From contig NZ_JAUYHK010000014.1 in the NCBI RefSeq assembly GCF_030690045.1, positions 1 through 64,000 of the forward strand: 64,000 nucleotides of DNA. Direction: 5' to 3'. Made by a program: the position numbers and the translations under genes. Positions 53,595 to 61,542 of this stretch are shown in pieces. The number at the start of each line of letters is the position of its first letter. Positions within the stretch are counted from its first letter, which is position 1. Source of the DNA: Thalassospira sp. (GTDB lineage: Bacteria; Pseudomonadota; Alphaproteobacteria; Rhodospirillales; Thalassospiraceae). A model generated the notes under the pieces. It had not been told where the DNA came from. It ran no database searches and saw only the letters and a list, made by a program, of their open reading frames with translations.

Positions 53595-54584
53595 ATGAAC
53601 AAGATTAACCTGCCGGTCCTTGCCGCCTTGCTGGGAATGGGGGCGACGGTGGCCCATGCCGACGCCAAGTTTGATATGTCGAGCGAATACCCCGTCAGTT
53701 CCATTCATGCCCAGACCGCCGATTTTTTTGCGAAGACCCTTGGCGAGGAAACTGCCGGTGCGATCAATGTCACCGTTCATCATGGTGGCGCACTTGGTTA
53801 CAAATCGGTCGATCATTATGATGCGGTCGGCGATGGTGCGGTCCAGCTGGCATCGTCGTTTTCGGGGGCCTGGTCGGGGATCAACCCGATCTTTCTGGTG
53901 TCGTCCCTGCCATTTCTGGCCACCTCGATCGACGATACGCAGAAGCTTTATGAAGTCACCCGCCCTTATTATGAAAAAGCCCTTGAGGCGGACAATCAGG
54001 TCTTTTTATATGCCGCACCGTGGCCGGCCTCGGGCTTTTGGGCCAATCAGCCGGTTGAGACGGTCGAGGCTCTCAAGGGCCTGAAAATCAGGACTTTTGA
54101 TACGCCGGGGACCAAGACCTTGCAGGCAGCAGGGGCATCGCCGGTTCAGTTAAGCTGGGGCGATATCGTGCCGCAATTGACGACCAATGGGATTGATGCC
54201 GTTTTGACCTCGGCCGATGGCGGTGCCGGATCACAGTTCTGGGAATATCTTTCGGATTTTACCGAAGTGAATTATGCCCTGCCGTTGCAGGTGACGCATA
54301 TGAACCGCGATGCCTTTGACGCGCTGAGCGAAGAAGAACAAAAAGCGGTTCTTGAGTCGGCAAAAAAGGCCGAAGCATATGGTTGGGAAGCACTGGAAAA
54401 CCGGGTGCGTGACAATTATGCCAAACTGGCTGAACACAAGGTCACGGTGACAACGCAAGTATCTGCGGATTTGTTGTCCCTGCTGCAAACGTCGTCTGCC
54501 CCCGAAGTGGAACAGTGGAAAGACCGTGTTGGCGACGATGCGCAAACGCTGATGGAGACCTATCAGTCGCTGCTGGCGCAGTAG
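53595..54584 (+). CDS. TRAP transporter substrate-binding protein (DctP type), second system
   Basis: A 329-residue periplasmic binding protein with a signal peptide cleaved near AHA/DAKF (residue 22). ALKGLKIRTFDTPGTKTLQAAGASPVQL holds the ligand-binding Arg. AAAGGAA precedes the ATG. It differs strongly from the binding protein at 49155, so the two systems probably take different ligands. A hairpin follows before the permease genes. Confidence 0.92.
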   Translation: MNKINLPVLAALLGMGATVAHADAKFDMSSEYPVSSIHAQTADFFAKTLGEETAGAINVTVHHGGALGYKSVDHYDAVGDGAVQLASSFSGAWSGINPIFLVSSLPFLATSIDDTQKLYEVTRPYYEKALEADNQVFLYAAPWPASGFWANQPVETVEALKGLKIRTFDTPGTKTLQAAGASPVQLSWGDIVPQLTTNGIDAVLTSADGGAGSQFWEYLSDFTEVNYALPLQVTHMNRDAFDALSEEEQKAVLESAKKAEAYGWEALENRVRDNYAKLAEHKVTVTTQVSADLLSLLQTSSAPEVEQWKDRVGDDAQTLMETYQSLLAQ

Positions 54585-54603
54585 TCCGTATCTCTTTCAA
54601 CCC

Positions 54604-54637
54604 TCTGTCAGGTATGGCATCCACCCTGCCTGACAGA
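54604..54637 (+). terminator. Intercistronic hairpin after second TRAP binding-protein gene
   Basis: TCTGTCAGG (54604-54612) pairs perfectly with CCTGACAGA (54629-54637) around a 16-base loop. It separates the binding-protein gene from the small permease and lacks a T run. Together with the hairpins at 3890, 6057 and 50297 it follows a pattern. Confidence 0.6.
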
Positions 54638-54655
54638 ATGACTGCGAATGGCAAA

Positions 54656-55162
54656 ATGAAACTCCTTGTCAAATTCATCGAGAGTCTGTCGAAGTTCGGC
54701 GCGTATCTGTCAGCCTTGACGTTGATTGTGATGGTGTCATTCATCCTGTTTGAAATTGTTCTGCGTACCGTTTTTGACAGTTCAACCTTCATCATGGATG
54801 AAATGGTGGGGTATGGGGTTGCGGCGGCGACGTTTCTGGCGTTGCCCCATGCGCTTGGCGAGGGGGCCATCATTCGTGTCGAATTGTTGCTGGGCCATGT
54901 TTCGGTCAGATATCGCAAATGCCTTGAAATTTTCAGTTGTCTTGTCGGGCTTGGCGTTGTCTGGGTGCTGATTTCATTCGTCTGGTTGCGGGTGGCGCGC
55001 GCATGGGCCCGCAATTCGGTCAGCAGCAGCATTGCAGAAGTACCGATGTGGATTCCAGAAGGCGTGATCCTGACCGGATTGTGTCTGCTGTTTCTTCAAT
55101 TGGTTGCCCTCATCCTCAGACAATTCATCGCGGGACCGGATCCCGATGCCAAAACGTCATGA
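54656..55162 (+). CDS. TRAP transporter small permease (DctQ type), second system
   Basis: A 168-residue membrane protein with four helices in the DctQ pattern (YLSALTLIVMVSFILFEIVL; GYGVAAATFLALPHAL; IFSCLVGLGVVWVLISFVW; VILTGLCLLFLQLVALIL). The start is uncertain among ATGs at 54614, 54638 and 54656; homology begins at MKLLVKFIESL, and the upstream hairpin ends at 54637, so 54656 is used. It pairs with the large subunit at 55211. Confidence 0.87.
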   Translation: MKLLVKFIESLSKFGAYLSALTLIVMVSFILFEIVLRTVFDSSTFIMDEMVGYGVAAATFLALPHALGEGAIIRVELLLGHVSVRYRKCLEIFSCLVGLGVVWVLISFVWLRVARAWARNSVSSSIAEVPMWIPEGVILTGLCLLFLQLVALILRQFIAGPDPDAKTS

Positions 55163-55210
55163 TTTTGTGTCGTTTCACGCATTGAAATTGTAACCGGAGA
55201 CCGGATTTTT

Positions 55211-56521
55211 ATGGATGCACTTCTGTCGGCGGGATTGGTTCTTGCCCTGATCTTTTTGTTTCTTGGCCTTGGCGTCTGGATTTTTGTCGGCTTGCTGGCG
55301 GTCAGTGGCATATCGCTTGCGCTGGTGGCCGGTATGGATATTGGGCGCATCGGGACGATTGCCGCCAATATCGTTTATCGTTATTCGACGACCTGGGAAC
55401 TGGCGGCCATTCCGATGTTTATCTGGATGGGCGAGATTATTTTCCGGACCGATATTTCAGATCGCATTTTTCGCGGCCTTACCCCGTTTGTAAACTGGCT
55501 GCCGGGCCGGTTGCTGCATACCAATGTTCTGGGCTGTACGCTGTTTGCTGCGGTCAGCGGATCGAGTGCGGCAACCGCCGCAACGGTTGGGAAAATCACC
55601 ACCAGCGAGCTGTCACGGCGCGGATATGATCAGTCCTTGTCCCTTGGCTCCCTTGCCGGGGCAGGCAGCTTTGGCCTGTTGATTCCGCCATCCATCGTCA
55701 TGATTGTTTATGGTATTCTGGCCGAAGTTTCGATCAGTCGCCTGTTTGCTGCCGGTGTTTTGCCGGGCATCATGATTGCCGTTCTGTTTTCATCCTATAT
55801 TGTGTTGCGGGCGGTTATTCAGCCCGACATTGCCCCAAAGGCCGATACGCGAACGGATTTGCGCCAGTTTGGTCGTGCCCTTGTCGATTTGCTGCCGATC
55901 ATGTCCTTGATGGTCATTGTTCTTGGCGCCATTTATTCGGGGGTTGCAACACCGTCCGAGGCCGCCGCGGTTGGTGTGTTTGGGGCGATTGTCATCACGG
56001 TTTGCCTGCGTCAGTTTTCACTTGTGATGCTGATCCGGACCTTGCTGGGGGCGGTGGTCAGCAGTGCGATGATCTGTTCGATCCTGATTGCGGCGGCATT
56101 TCTTTCAACTGCCATGGGTTATCTGCATATCCCGACCGAAATCGCCCGTACCATCGGGGGATGGCAGTTGTCGCCGACCATGCTGATTGTTGTTTTGACC
56201 CTGTTTTACCTTGTGCTGGGCCTTTTTCTGGATGGGGTATCGATCATTGTGATGAGCCTGCCGATTACCCTGCCGCTTGCATTGCAGGCCGGGATTGATC
56301 CGGTATGGTTTGGTATCTTTCTGATTGTGACTGTCGAACTGGGCCAGATTACACCGCCGGTCGGGTTCAATCTTTTCATCCTGCAAAGCCTGACGGGGCA
56401 ACCTGTCGGGCGGGTGGCGGTTTATGCCTTTCCATTCTTTATCCTGATGCTCGGCGCAATCGCGCTGCTTGTCTGGTTCCCTGAAATTGCTCTTTGGTTG
56501 CCGGGTTCGCTTTATGACTGA
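55211..56521 (+). CDS. TRAP transporter large permease (DctM type), second system
   Basis: A 436-residue membrane protein with about twelve helices and the signature AGAGSFGLLIPPSIVMIVYG near residue 150; the matching repeat GQITPPVGFNLFILQ is near 380. It completes the second TRAP transporter. Its last codons overlap the start of the GAF-domain gene by eight bases (ATGACTGA). Confidence 0.93.
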   Translation: MDALLSAGLVLALIFLFLGLGVWIFVGLLAVSGISLALVAGMDIGRIGTIAANIVYRYSTTWELAAIPMFIWMGEIIFRTDISDRIFRGLTPFVNWLPGRLLHTNVLGCTLFAAVSGSSAATAATVGKITTSELSRRGYDQSLSLGSLAGAGSFGLLIPPSIVMIVYGILAEVSISRLFAAGVLPGIMIAVLFSSYIVLRAVIQPDIAPKADTRTDLRQFGRALVDLLPIMSLMVIVLGAIYSGVATPSEAAAVGVFGAIVITVCLRQFSLVMLIRTLLGAVVSSAMICSILIAAAFLSTAMGYLHIPTEIARTIGGWQLSPTMLIVVLTLFYLVLGLFLDGVSIIVMSLPITLPLALQAGIDPVWFGIFLIVTVELGQITPPVGFNLFILQSLTGQPVGRVAVYAFPFFILMLGAIALLVWFPEIALWLPGSLYD

Positions 56522-56999
56522 TATTTCCCTTGGCCAACTGGCCGTTGCCTATGCCGACGCTACCCAGCCGCAATCCTCTTTCGAGGCCGTTGCCGCCCTT
56601 TATCAAAACCGTTTTACCCCGCGTTTGATGACCTTTTTTGCATGGAACAGCGGCGATGATTTTTGTCAGCGGGTCTGGTCGAACAACCCGGAAAAATACC
56701 CGACATCGACCGGCAAGAAAATGGGACCGACCAGGTGGGGCCAGACCGTTTTGCAGGATCAGGCACCGTGGTTCGGGCCGGACGAAGCCGCGATGCGCAC
56801 GACGTTTCCAGATCATGAACTGATCAAAAGCCTTGGATGTGAGTCCTGTCTGAGTGTGCCGGTGGTCGCGGCGGGGCAATCGATCGGCGCGATCAGCATC
56901 CTGCATGCCCAAGGCGTTTATACGGTAAGCGACCTGAAAGATCTTTCTGCATTGTCAGCCCTGCTTGTCGCACCGCTTTTGATGCATCAAAAGACGTAA
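56514..56999 (+). CDS. GAF-domain protein
   Basis: A 161-residue protein made almost entirely of one GAF domain (about 15-155), with LGCESCLSVPVVAAGQSIGAISILHAQG as the central sheet. It has no output domain, so it may be a stand-alone ligand sensor or a small-molecule binding or processing protein for the pathway. The overlap with the DctM stop shows it belongs to the TRAP operon. Confidence 0.85.
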   Translation: MTDISLGQLAVAYADATQPQSSFEAVAALYQNRFTPRLMTFFAWNSGDDFCQRVWSNNPEKYPTSTGKKMGPTRWGQTVLQDQAPWFGPDEAAMRTTFPDHELIKSLGCESCLSVPVVAAGQSIGAISILHAQGVYTVSDLKDLSALSALLVAPLLMHQKT

Positions 57000-57076
57000 T
57001 GCTCCCCTGCTTTCTTGTCTTAACGGGCGCTGTCCCTTAGGCTGGCTTTTCTGTTTTGCAGTTACGGAGTTGCCGC

Positions 57077-58015
57077 ATGTCCTGCCATGTTCTTGTTGTT
57101 TCGGCCATTCGTCCGCGTCATATGGACGTACTGGCGGCGAAATATATCCTGCATCGCTATGATCAGGCGGCGGACAAGGACGGGTTTGTGGCGGATGTGG
57201 CCGATAAAATAACCGCGCTTGTCAGTACAGCAGGGGTCGGGGTGCCAACCGTGCTGATTGACAGATTGCCGAACCTGAAGGTCATCACCAGTTTTGGCGT
57301 CGGATATGATTCCATTGATATCGATGCCTGTCGCACGCGGGGGATCAAGGTATCCAATACCCCCGATGTCCTGAATGATGATGTGGCCGATACCGCAATC
57401 ATGTTGATGCTGGCCACCCTGCGGCGTCTGGTGGTGGGGGATCAATGGGCGCGCAGTGGCAACTGGTCGGCAAAGGGTGCCATGCCGCTGACCACCACGG
57501 CACGCGGCAAGAAACTGGGCATTGTCGGGCTGGGCCGGATCGGGCAGGCGATTGCCAGCCGAGCCACTCCGATTGGCATGGAAATCGGATATTATGGCCG
57601 TAGCAAAAAGCCGGTCGAATATCATTACGAGGCGGAACTGACCGGGCTTGCCAGATGGGCCGATATATTGATGATTTCCTGCCCGGGTGGGGAGGCGACA
57701 AAGGGCATTGTCAATGATGCGGTGCTGCGTGCCCTTGGCCCTTCGGGATATGTGGTCAATATCGCCCGTGGATCGGTGGTGGATGAACCGGCCCTGATTG
57801 CCGCCCTGCGCGATGGGGTGATTGCCGGGGCGGGGCTGGATGTTTTTGCCAATGAACCGCATATGGACCGGGGCTTTGCCGGGCTGGAAAATGTGGTTTT
57901 ATATCCGCACCATGCCAGTGGCACGGTTGAGACCCGCGATGCGATGGCGCAATTGGTTGTGGATAACCTTGCGGCGTGGTTCGATACTGGGGTGCTGGTG
58001 ACCCCGGTAAACTGA
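57077..58015 (+). CDS. D-isomer-specific 2-hydroxyacid dehydrogenase
   Basis: A 312-residue NAD(P)-dependent dehydrogenase of the GyaR/HPPR type. The Rossmann motif GIVGLGRIGQAIA lies near residue 150; the catalytic Arg is in NIARGSVVDE, the Glu in GLDVFANEP and the His in LYPHHASG. It interconverts a 2-keto acid and a D-2-hydroxy acid, perhaps derived from the compound imported by the TRAP systems. ATG 57077 is chosen for GGAG at 57066-57069. It is 77 bases after the GAF gene and probably in the same operon. Confidence 0.92.
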   Translation: MSCHVLVVSAIRPRHMDVLAAKYILHRYDQAADKDGFVADVADKITALVSTAGVGVPTVLIDRLPNLKVITSFGVGYDSIDIDACRTRGIKVSNTPDVLNDDVADTAIMLMLATLRRLVVGDQWARSGNWSAKGAMPLTTTARGKKLGIVGLGRIGQAIASRATPIGMEIGYYGRSKKPVEYHYEAELTGLARWADILMISCPGGEATKGIVNDAVLRALGPSGYVVNIARGSVVDEPALIAALRDGVIAGAGLDVFANEPHMDRGFAGLENVVLYPHHASGTVETRDAMAQLVVDNLAAWFDTGVLVTPVN

Positions 58016-58125
58016 ACCAGGAAACCGGCCCGTTTCGGAACCTGTGTAATATCCCCATGCGTGTTCGCGGATGAGGGGCGAAAGCCGCGATGCCGTCGCC
58101 TGCGGGGCCTCCGTTATGTGCCGGA

Positions 58126-59142
58126 TCAAAATTCCCAATTGACCGGGACCCAGGCATAGCCCGTATCCGTCTTGAGCATTCGGCCAAGACCCGGGAACGG
58201 ATAGTGAAAGCCGAGAACGAGGAGCCGGTCTGCTGCTGCCATGTCGAAGATGCGGCGGCGGGAGGCAAGAGCGGTATCCTTGTCGCGATCTGGCCCGGGC
58301 AGCCATGACCGATCGACATTGACGATCGGGTGGTAAGCGAGGTCGGCCGTCAGCAGGAGTTGATCGTTTCCGGATTGAACAAGGAAATTCGCCATGCCGG
58401 GTGTGTGGCCCAATGCCGGAAGCGTGGTCAGCCCGGTGACGATCTCCTCGCCAGCTTCGTATAACTCAATCCCGTTCGTGACGGGTTCGACGCTCTGCCG
58501 GATCGCCGCAGCGAAATTGCGTCGGAAATCCTCGGGCACCGGCATGTAGGAAAGGTCCGGATCGTTACGGACGAAGAAATCCCAATCTGCACGAGGCGCA
58601 AAGACGACCGCACGCGGAAATGCCTTGCCGCCGTCGGTTGTTCGAAGGTTGCCGACATGGTCCGGATGGGTGTGCGAGATAACCACAACATCGATGTCCT
58701 CGGGCCGTAAACCGATGGCGGCAAGGTTCGCGAAGATGCGACCGCCTTGCGGCCCCATGGTCTGCCCGGCTCCGGCTTCGAGGAGGATCCGCCTGCCATT
58801 CGCTTCTATAAGAAGCGTGTTGAGATTCAGCGTCAGGCGGTCCGTTGGCAGGAAAGCCTGTCTCAGAACTTCTTCCAGTTCGGTCTCCGGCGCATTGCTG
58901 GCGTAGATCCGCGGAGGACCGCCGATCAGCCCGTCGCTCAACACGGTTGCGGAGATGTCGCCGACGCGAAAGCGGTAATGGCCGACATTTCCACCTTGGG
59001 CAAGGGGCGACGCGCCGGACGCAGTTTGCGCAAAGGCCATGCCACCGGTTGGCAAGATCAGCCCTGCCGCTGCCGACGCTGCTGTCAGCATGATCTTCCT
59101 GCGATTTAATGTGATTCCGCTCATACTTGCCATCCCATCCAA
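58126..59142 (-). CDS. Metallo-beta-lactamase-fold hydrolase, exported
   Basis: A 338-residue MBL-fold hydrolase. Residues 10-39 are a probable twin-arginine signal (TLNRRKIMLTAASAAAGLIL). The metal motif HxHxDH is complete at 157-162 (SHTHPDHVGN), with His in LGHTPGMANF, Asp in LTADLAYHP and the last His in LGFHYPFPGLG. The pattern is that of quorum-quenching lactonase or alkylsulfatase-like relatives; the substrate is unknown. It is divergent from a LysR gene. Confidence 0.9.
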   Translation of the reverse strand: MDGMASMSGITLNRRKIMLTAASAAAGLILPTGGMAFAQTASGASPLAQGGNVGHYRFRVGDISATVLSDGLIGGPPRIYASNAPETELEEVLRQAFLPTDRLTLNLNTLLIEANGRRILLEAGAGQTMGPQGGRIFANLAAIGLRPEDIDVVVISHTHPDHVGNLRTTDGGKAFPRAVVFAPRADWDFFVRNDPDLSYMPVPEDFRRNFAAAIRQSVEPVTNGIELYEAGEEIVTGLTTLPALGHTPGMANFLVQSGNDQLLLTADLAYHPIVNVDRSWLPGPDRDKDTALASRRRIFDMAAADRLLVLGFHYPFPGLGRMLKTDTGYAWVPVNWEF

Positions 59143-59271
59143 ATATCGTGTCGGTCAGGGCCACGCTTATCCGCAAGCGACGGCCTCGTAGCATGTCTTC
59201 TAAGGATGACACAGATCGGGTGTGCGGATAAGCTAATAAAAATGGATCAACTTATTAAGCAGGACTTTGCA

Positions 59272-60183
59272 ATGCGGCCGCTACGCCTTGACAGCCTGGA
59301 GATTTTTGAAGACGTCGTGCGCTGTGGTGGCTTTAGAGCCGCCGCGCTTGGCAGGGGTGTGTCATCGTCAGCCATCAGCCAATCGATCAGCGTGCTTGAG
59401 GAAGCGTTGGGCATCCGGCTGCTGAACCGAACGACACGCAGCGTTGCGCCTACTGAAGCAGGAGCACGGCTTCTCAAGCGACTTGGGCCCGCCCTTCACG
59501 ACATCAGAACAGCGATAGACGATCTCAATCAGCTTCGGGAGTATCCGTCCGGAACCGTGCGGATCAATGCACCGGGCCCGGCTGCCGACCATATTCTGTG
59601 CCCGCTAACGTTTGAGTTCATGAAAATTTATCCCGACATTAATGTCGAGATTATTAGTGATGCTGCGATCATTGATATTGTGGAGCAGGGGTTCGACGCA
59701 GGCGTACGCTTCGGGCATCAACTCGCCCAGGACATGATCGCCATGCCTTTGGGCCCCGCCTTGCGATATGCAATCGTGGCCTCGCCCGATTATCTTCGCA
59801 AGCGCGGTCGACCCGACTCACCGCACGATCTTTTACAGCACGACTGTATTCGTCGCCGTTTTCCCGGCGGAACCATGGTCACGTGGAAATTTGAGAAGGA
59901 CGGGGACGAAGTGGAAATCAGCCCGAAAGGCCGGTTGACGCTGAGTTCAGCGCATCAGGAGCTCCAGGCTGCACTTGCGGGATCGGGAATCGCTCATCTG
60001 TTTGAGGATTATGTCCGGGACGATCTGGAACAGGGCAGAGTTATCGAATTGCTCGGTGACTGGAAGAAAAAGCTGCCGAGCTGGTATCTGTATTATCCGA
60101 GCCGACGGCATACCAGCGCGGCCATGCGGGCTTTCCTCGAATACATCCGCAATCGGAAATGGCGTCCAATAAGCCGTACATGA
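59272..60183 (+). CDS. LysR-family transcriptional regulator
   Basis: A regulator of about 303 residues. The N-terminal helix-turn-helix reads FRAAALGRGVSSSAISQSISVLEEALGIRLLNRTTRS. Several in-frame starts exist (59206, 59242, 59272); 59272 follows AGGACTTTGCA and leaves the usual short leader. It is divergent from the MBL-fold hydrolase and probably controls it. The gene ends next to a terminator that faces the other way. Confidence 0.92.
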   Translation: MRPLRLDSLEIFEDVVRCGGFRAAALGRGVSSSAISQSISVLEEALGIRLLNRTTRSVAPTEAGARLLKRLGPALHDIRTAIDDLNQLREYPSGTVRINAPGPAADHILCPLTFEFMKIYPDINVEIISDAAIIDIVEQGFDAGVRFGHQLAQDMIAMPLGPALRYAIVASPDYLRKRGRPDSPHDLLQHDCIRRRFPGGTMVTWKFEKDGDEVEISPKGRLTLSSAHQELQAALAGSGIAHLFEDYVRDDLEQGRVIELLGDWKKKLPSWYLYYPSRRHTSAAMRAFLEYIRNRKWRPISRT

Positions 60184-60215
60184 AAAAACTGCCCGAAATC
60201 CAAATTCCGGGCAGT
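60181..60215 (-). terminator. Rho-independent terminator of the small membrane protein gene
   Basis: On the minus strand ACTGCCCG (60215-60208) pairs with CGGGCAGT (60195-60188) across a 12-base loop and is followed by six T residues. It may also slow transcription from the LysR gene on the other strand. Confidence 0.8.
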
Positions 60216-60283
60216 CTCACAAATTCTGATTTTACATAGGCTCGTTTCGGGGCCTGTTTTGAAAGTTTGCAGGGGAACCCGGC

Positions 60284-60802
60284 TTAGCTACAGGCATAGG
60301 CCAGCAAGGTGTCATCTGATGTCAGCTCAAACCATTCGGTGATTTCAACCGGAAACCCGTTGTCATCAAGTGGCATGTCGGTGGTGATATAGGCCCGTGC
60401 GCGGCGCGAACAATCCATCAGATGATTGAGGGCCAGTGTTTCCGATCCCTTTTTCGCCAGCAGGGTGGTGATGCGTTTTTGCCGGGGATTGCCCGGATTG
60501 GGGACGGTTTTGCGGGTGTCAATCGCAGTAAACCGATCCGTCTGGGCGACCAGAAGCGTCCAGGGGGCAAAGGCGGTTTGGGTTTCATAGCTTTCGACGA
60601 TCAGGATTTCCGGCGGCATCCGCCCGGCATAGCGGTCAAACCATGTATAATCATCCCAGATCATATAAACAAACATGCCCAGACCGGCGGCAATCGGCAC
60701 CATATATTTCGGGGCCTTGCGCCGTAACAGGCGCGATCCGATCATCACCAGTCCGGCACAGGCAAAGCCAATGACGACGGTCGTAAAAATAAAAACATAC
60801 AT
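60284..60802 (-). CDS. Conserved-looking membrane protein, unknown function
   Basis: A 172-residue protein with two N-terminal hydrophobic helices (3-22 and 34-50) and a soluble C-terminal part that should face the periplasm or cytoplasm. The motif MIWDDYTWFDRY follows the second helix, and the soluble domain contains ETLALNHLMDCSRRARAYITTD. I do not recognise the family. It ends at a clear terminator and starts 40 bases from the exonuclease stop on the same strand. Confidence 0.7.
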   Translation of the reverse strand: MYVFIFTTVVIGFACAGLVMIGSRLLRRKAPKYMVPIAAGLGMFVYMIWDDYTWFDRYAGRMPPEILIVESYETQTAFAPWTLLVAQTDRFTAIDTRKTVPNPGNPRQKRITTLLAKKGSETLALNHLMDCSRRARAYITTDMPLDDNGFPVEITEWFELTSDDTLLAYACS

Positions 60803-60841
60803 CTGTGCCGAAATTCTCCAAAAAGGCTTTATCTTATCTGG

Positions 60842-61531
60842 TTAACGCAGGACGTCGCGAAGCTCAAGGTCGCCTTTCGGATCACGCTTGCTCATTTGTG
60901 CCAGAAACAGTTCGGCCGCCGCAATCGCATCGGCCAGCGCATTATGCGCCTGATAGGGCGGAAGATTGTGTTGCTTGCGCAGATTTTGCAGTTTCAGGGC
61001 ACCGGGCCGGAAAGGTTGCCCGCGCCGGTGGACATCGCGCAGGGCAAGGATCAGGGTATCGACGGTCGGCACCTGCAAGTGGGCCCCGAAATATTTTTTG
61101 CAGGCCTGCCCGAGAAACCCGACCTCGATCGGGGAATGATGCGAAATCATCACCCGCCCGGCCAGGATCGGCAATAAATGATGCAGGGCCACCCCGATAT
61201 CGGGGGCATTTTCAACATGGCTGTCGAAAATATGATGCACGATGGCCGAACTTTCGGTCATGTCGGCCTTGGGCCGGACCAGAAGATGTTCGCAGGACCC
61301 GAAATCAACCGCCATCTGGCGCACCAGAATCCAGCCGATACTGACGATTTCGTCCTTTTTAGGGTTCAGTCCGGTGGTTTCAAGGTCCAGCGCGATGAAT
61401 TCGACATCGCGGATCGCCTTGTCGCCGGAAACCGGCGGGATATCGTAAAAGGCGCGCAACGGCCCGGTCGCCTGTCGCTGGATGATCTGGCGATAGGGAC
61501 GACTGTCGAAGATTTTCTGTCGCAAGCCCAT
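60842..61531 (-). CDS. DEDDh-type 3'-5' exonuclease (DNA polymerase III epsilon-like)
   Basis: A 229-residue exonuclease-fold protein. ExoI motif FIALDLETTGLNP carries Asp49 and Glu51, and ExoIII is HNALADAIAAAELF with its His and Asp. At ExoII the expected Asp appears as Glu in SHHSPIEVGFL, a change common to this branch or a loss. It is not the replicative proofreader, whose gene context is different. It begins 11 bases after the signalling gene at 61543 and probably forms an operon with it and the symporter. Confidence 0.88.
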   Translation of the reverse strand: MGLRQKIFDSRPYRQIIQRQATGPLRAFYDIPPVSGDKAIRDVEFIALDLETTGLNPKKDEIVSIGWILVRQMAVDFGSCEHLLVRPKADMTESSAIVHHIFDSHVENAPDIGVALHHLLPILAGRVMISHHSPIEVGFLGQACKKYFGAHLQVPTVDTLILALRDVHRRGQPFRPGALKLQNLRKQHNLPPYQAHNALADAIAAAELFLAQMSKRDPKGDLELRDVLR

Positions 61532-61542
61532 TTTATCTGACC

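Noticed and set aside
57062..57862. A 266-codon minus-strand frame
   Set aside because: It is antisense to the D-2-hydroxyacid dehydrogenase, which has all its catalytic motifs.
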